From Oscillospiraceae bacterium (GTDB lineage Bacteria > Bacillota > Clostridia > Oscillospirales > Ruminococcaceae): a DNA stretch of 64,000 nucleotides. The stretch is taken from NCBI GenBank assembly GCA_012520915.1, contig JAAYNJ010000024.1, forward strand, positions 62,001 through 126,000, in the 5' to 3' direction. Position 1 is the stretch's first letter, and every line of letters begins with the position of its first letter. Positions 62,221 to 64,000 of the stretch are shown here, in pieces. The notes under the pieces were generated by a model. The model did no database searches and was not told where the DNA came from. It was given only the letters and a program-made list of their open reading frames with translations. The translations under genes and the position numbers were made by a program.

Positions 62221-62877
62221 CTACTTGACTTCGCTTCTAAGTATCTTTATAGCAGAGCTTGTTCCCAAACGTTCACATCCTAACTCTATATACTTAATCA
62301 TATCTTCACGTGTGCGTATACCGCCGGATGCCTTTATTTTCAGTTCGGCTCTTATATTATTTCTAATCATTTCTACCGCTTCAAAGGTAGCCCCGTATTC
62401 TGCAAACCCTGTAGATGTTTTAATAAAGTCTGCATCGGAATCGGATACATATTTGCAGACTTCAACAAGCTCCTGTTCGGAAAGATTGCAGGTTTCAACA
62501 ATAACCTTCAGAATTTTGCCGTTACATGCTTTCTTAACAGCATTTATTTCATCAGTTAGATCTTCATACTTTTTATCTTTTACAAAACACTGATTTATAA
62601 CCATATCAATCTCATCTGCAGATTTTTTAATTGCATCCGCAGTCTCAAAAATCTTTGTTTCTTTAGAGGAATATCCGTTCGGGAAACCGATAACTGTGCA
62701 AATATTTAGTTTGCTTCCAAATTTCTTTCTTGCTTCACCAACAAAGCACGGGGGAATACAAACGCTGGCTGTATTGAATTTTATAGCTTCTTCGCATAAA
62801 TTAAAAATATCATCTCTTTTACAGGTTGTTTTTAATAATGTGTGATCAACATATCTCATAATTTCCAAAGCAGTCAT
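62221..62877 (-). CDS. deoC: Deoxyribose-phosphate aldolase
   Basis: Cleaves 2-deoxyribose-5-phosphate to glyceraldehyde-3-phosphate and acetaldehyde, the last step of deoxynucleoside catabolism. VDHTLLKTTC, VIGFPNGYSSKETK, Schiff-base lysine in FIKTSTGF, and KASGGIRTREDM are present. 218 residues, normal. It is 28 bases ahead of udp. No phosphopentomutase gene (deoB) is seen nearby, although it would be needed to link the two steps. Confidence 0.95.
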   Translation of the reverse strand: MTALEIMRYVDHTLLKTTCKRDDIFNLCEEAIKFNTASVCIPPCFVGEARKKFGSKLNICTVIGFPNGYSSKETKIFETADAIKKSADEIDMVINQCFVKDKKYEDLTDEINAVKKACNGKILKVIVETCNLSEQELVEVCKYVSDSDADFIKTSTGFAEYGATFEAVEMIRNNIRAELKIKASGGIRTREDMIKYIELGCERLGTSSAIKILRSEVK

Positions 62878-63025
62878 TAGCAGCCTCTTTTCTATATTCT
62901 ATATTTACCATTAATAATTAATAATATCTAAAATATTAACATTTATAACTAATTAAATCCATTTTTATAGGTTTTAAAATCAAGTATTTTAAAAAAACAA
63001 TATATTTCAGTATCAATTTTTCAAG

Positions 63026-63055
63026 TTGACAATTGTCGTTATCTTGTAGTATCAT
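63026..63055 (+). promoter_or_regulatory. Promoter of the five-tRNA operon
   Basis: Consensus TTGACA at 63026-63031, 18-base spacer, TATCAT at 63050-63055, about 18 bases before the first tRNA. Confidence 0.82.
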
Positions 63056-63073
63056 ATTCTTTGCATCCTATTT

Positions 63074-63149
63074 GGGAGCATAGCTCAGCTGGGAGAGCAC
63101 CTGCCTTACAAGCAGGGGGTCACAGGTTCAAGCCCTGTTGTTCCCACCA
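63074..63149 (+). tRNA. tRNA-Val, anticodon TAC
   Basis: 76-base cloverleaf with encoded CCA. Anticodon arm CCTGC/GCAGG around CTTACAA gives TAC (valine). Acceptor GGGAGCA/TGTTCCC is fully paired with one G-T. The first 19 bases match tRNA-Val(CAC) at 38576, so the two are recent relatives. Confidence 0.95.
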
Positions 63150-63158
63150 TTATTTTTT

Positions 63159-63235
63159 GGCCCGGTAGTTCAGTTGGTTAGAACGCTAGCCTGTCACGCT
63201 AGAGGCCGTGGGTTCGAGTCCCATCCGGGTCGCCA
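63159..63235 (+). tRNA. tRNA-Asp, anticodon GTC
   Basis: 77-base cloverleaf with encoded CCA; anticodon loop CTGTCAC gives GTC. Acceptor GGCCCGG/CCGGGTC, discriminator G. Confidence 0.96.
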
Positions 63236-63239
63236 TTTT

Positions 63240-63315
<76 letters not shown>

Positions 63316-63320
63316 TGTAC

Positions 63321-63338
63321 GGTCGCTTAATGCGACCG
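63321..63338 (+). other. Spacer hairpin between tRNA-Phe and tRNA-Gly
   Basis: GGTCGC and GCGACC pair around a 6-base loop, with possible outer CATG/CATG pairing. Probably a processing element of the tRNA precursor. Confidence 0.5.
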
Positions 63339-63347
63339 GCATGTTAA

Positions 63348-63423
63348 GCGGGTTTAGCTCATCTGGTAGAGCGCCACCTTGCCAAGGTGGAGGTAGCGAG
63401 TTCGAGCCTCGTAACCCGCTCCA
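63348..63423 (+). tRNA. tRNA-Gly, anticodon GCC
   Basis: 76-base cloverleaf with encoded CCA; anticodon arm CCACC/GGTGG around TTGCCAA gives GCC. Acceptor GCGGGTT/AACCCGC. Confidence 0.96.
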
Positions 63424-63430
63424 TTTATTT

Positions 63431-63505
63431 GGCGCCATAGCCAAGCGGTAAGGCAGAGGTCTGCAAAACCTCTATTCTCCGGTTCAAATCCGGATGGCGC
63501 CTCCA
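63431..63505 (+). tRNA. tRNA-Cys, anticodon GCA
   Basis: 75-base cloverleaf with encoded CCA; anticodon loop CTGCAAA gives GCA. Acceptor GGCGCCA/TGGCGCC, discriminator T as typical of tRNA-Cys. Confidence 0.96.
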
Positions 63506-63507
63506 TT

Positions 63508-63547
63508 AAAAAGACTACAAGAATGATTTTTCTTGTAGTCTTTTGTT
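63508..63547 (+). terminator. Terminator of the tRNA operon
   Basis: AAAAGACTACAAGAA pairs with TTCTTGTAGTCTTTT (15 bp, short loop), followed by GTTGTTTTT. Confidence 0.93.
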
Positions 63548-63718
63548 GTTTTTATTGTGTATATCTTTCATTTTTGTATTTGTATGATAAGATGTTTAAA
63601 ATACAATTGATTAAAGAAATATTTTGGAAAATTAAAGCCAAATATATTATTGGATACTTTATTAAATTCAAAGGTGGGTATAGGCTACTTGGTTAGGCAA
63701 ACCGATAGGGAAGTTATT

Positions 63719-64000
63719 ATGGGTAATGCGAGCGGAACTACCGTTAAAAACCGTGTTGAATTGTATGACTGGGTTAGAATAATTGCAACCCTCTTTGTAG
63801 TTATCGGTCATAGTTCATATTTGAATATCCAGACAACCTATGGTGCAGTCGGATATCGACTGCCGGCAGAATTAGCTCCTGCATACGGCGGAACATTGCT
63901 GTCATTTTTCAGATTTTTGTCTGAGTGGGTTGATGGGTTTCAGATACCGCTTTTCTTTTTCTTATCCGGTGCTGTTCTTGGCCTTAAGTCCCTTATGAGT
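63719..64000 (+). CDS. Membrane acyltransferase family 3 protein, N-terminal part (runs off window)
   Basis: ATG 63719 opens a frame that is still open at the window end (94 codons). The visible part reads MGNASGTTVKNRVELYDWVRII, then ATLFVVIGHSSYLNIQ, and later SEWVDGFQIPLFFFLSGAVLG. The R-x-x-x-x-D-W-V-R start, the GH motif and the IPLFFFLSG segment are those of OafA/YrhL-type O-acyltransferases, which acetylate surface sugars using about ten membrane helices. AGGGAA precedes the start. The 3' part is outside the window, so completeness cannot be judged. Confidence 0.8.
   Translation, partial: MGNASGTTVKNRVELYDWVRIIATLFVVIGHSSYLNIQTTYGAVGYRLPAELAPAYGGTLLSFFRFLSEWVDGFQIPLFFFLSGAVLGLKSLMS

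Overview
The window is one contiguous stretch of a low-to-moderate GC, Gram-positive (monoderm) anaerobe, most likely class Clostridia. The evidence is the gene order miaB-mutS-mutL-miaA-hfq, then yggS-sepF-divIVA-ileS-lspA-rluD, then rplS-lepB-rbgA-rnhB-yraN, then tig-clpP-clpX-lon-engB. Other pointers are a split transketolase, an NfnAB-type electron-bifurcating transhydrogenase, strong Shine-Dalgarno sites and frequent TTG/GTG starts. Genus cannot be set from the sequence alone.

Layout. (1) 1-38531 is a housekeeping block, every gene on the + strand and mostly in overlapping, translationally coupled operons. It covers the end of glutamate dehydrogenase, tRNA modification and mismatch repair, Hfq, cell division (SepF, DivIVA), IleRS, lipoprotein processing, split transketolase, XRE-cupin regulator and BirA, NfnAB, two radical-SAM-linked proteins, L19/LepB/RbgA/RNase HII/YraN, threonine synthase, trigger factor with ClpP/ClpX/Lon, LysA and Hsp33. 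(2) 38532-41815 is a short accessory segment: tRNA-Val(CAC), a PlsC-like acyltransferase homologue, a PepSY protein and a patatin-like phospholipase. It lies between the intact hslO gene and a decayed second copy of the hslO 3' end at about 41516-41665. (3) 41816-48495 holds an AT-rich two-gene surface-glycosylation operon (GT-C-like membrane protein; GT2-GtrA fusion) and a 1038-residue 7TM-GAF-degenerate GGDEF-EAL c-di-GMP phosphodiesterase. (4) 49021-53140 holds three membrane-anchored alpha/beta hydrolases. Two of them form a minus-strand operon behind a TetR repressor whose promoter carries two TGAACnnnGTTCA palindromes. (5) 53357-62877 is a nucleoside island: a BmpA-type lipoprotein, a double ABC ATPase and two permeases, flanked by two full-length ADP-ribosylglycohydrolase paralogues, followed by uridine phosphorylase and deoxyribose-phosphate aldolase. 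(6) 63026-63547 is a five-gene tRNA operon (Val, Asp, Phe, Gly, Cys), then the start of a membrane acyltransferase that runs off the window.

The parts most worth a second look are the paired ADP-ribosylglycohydrolase/nucleoside-transporter island, the hslO remnant bounding the accessory segment, the self-contained TetR operator region, and candidate RNA switches (lon leader, rplS leader, hairpins after the BMP gene). No insertion sequence, integrase, CRISPR array, prophage or replication origin was seen.
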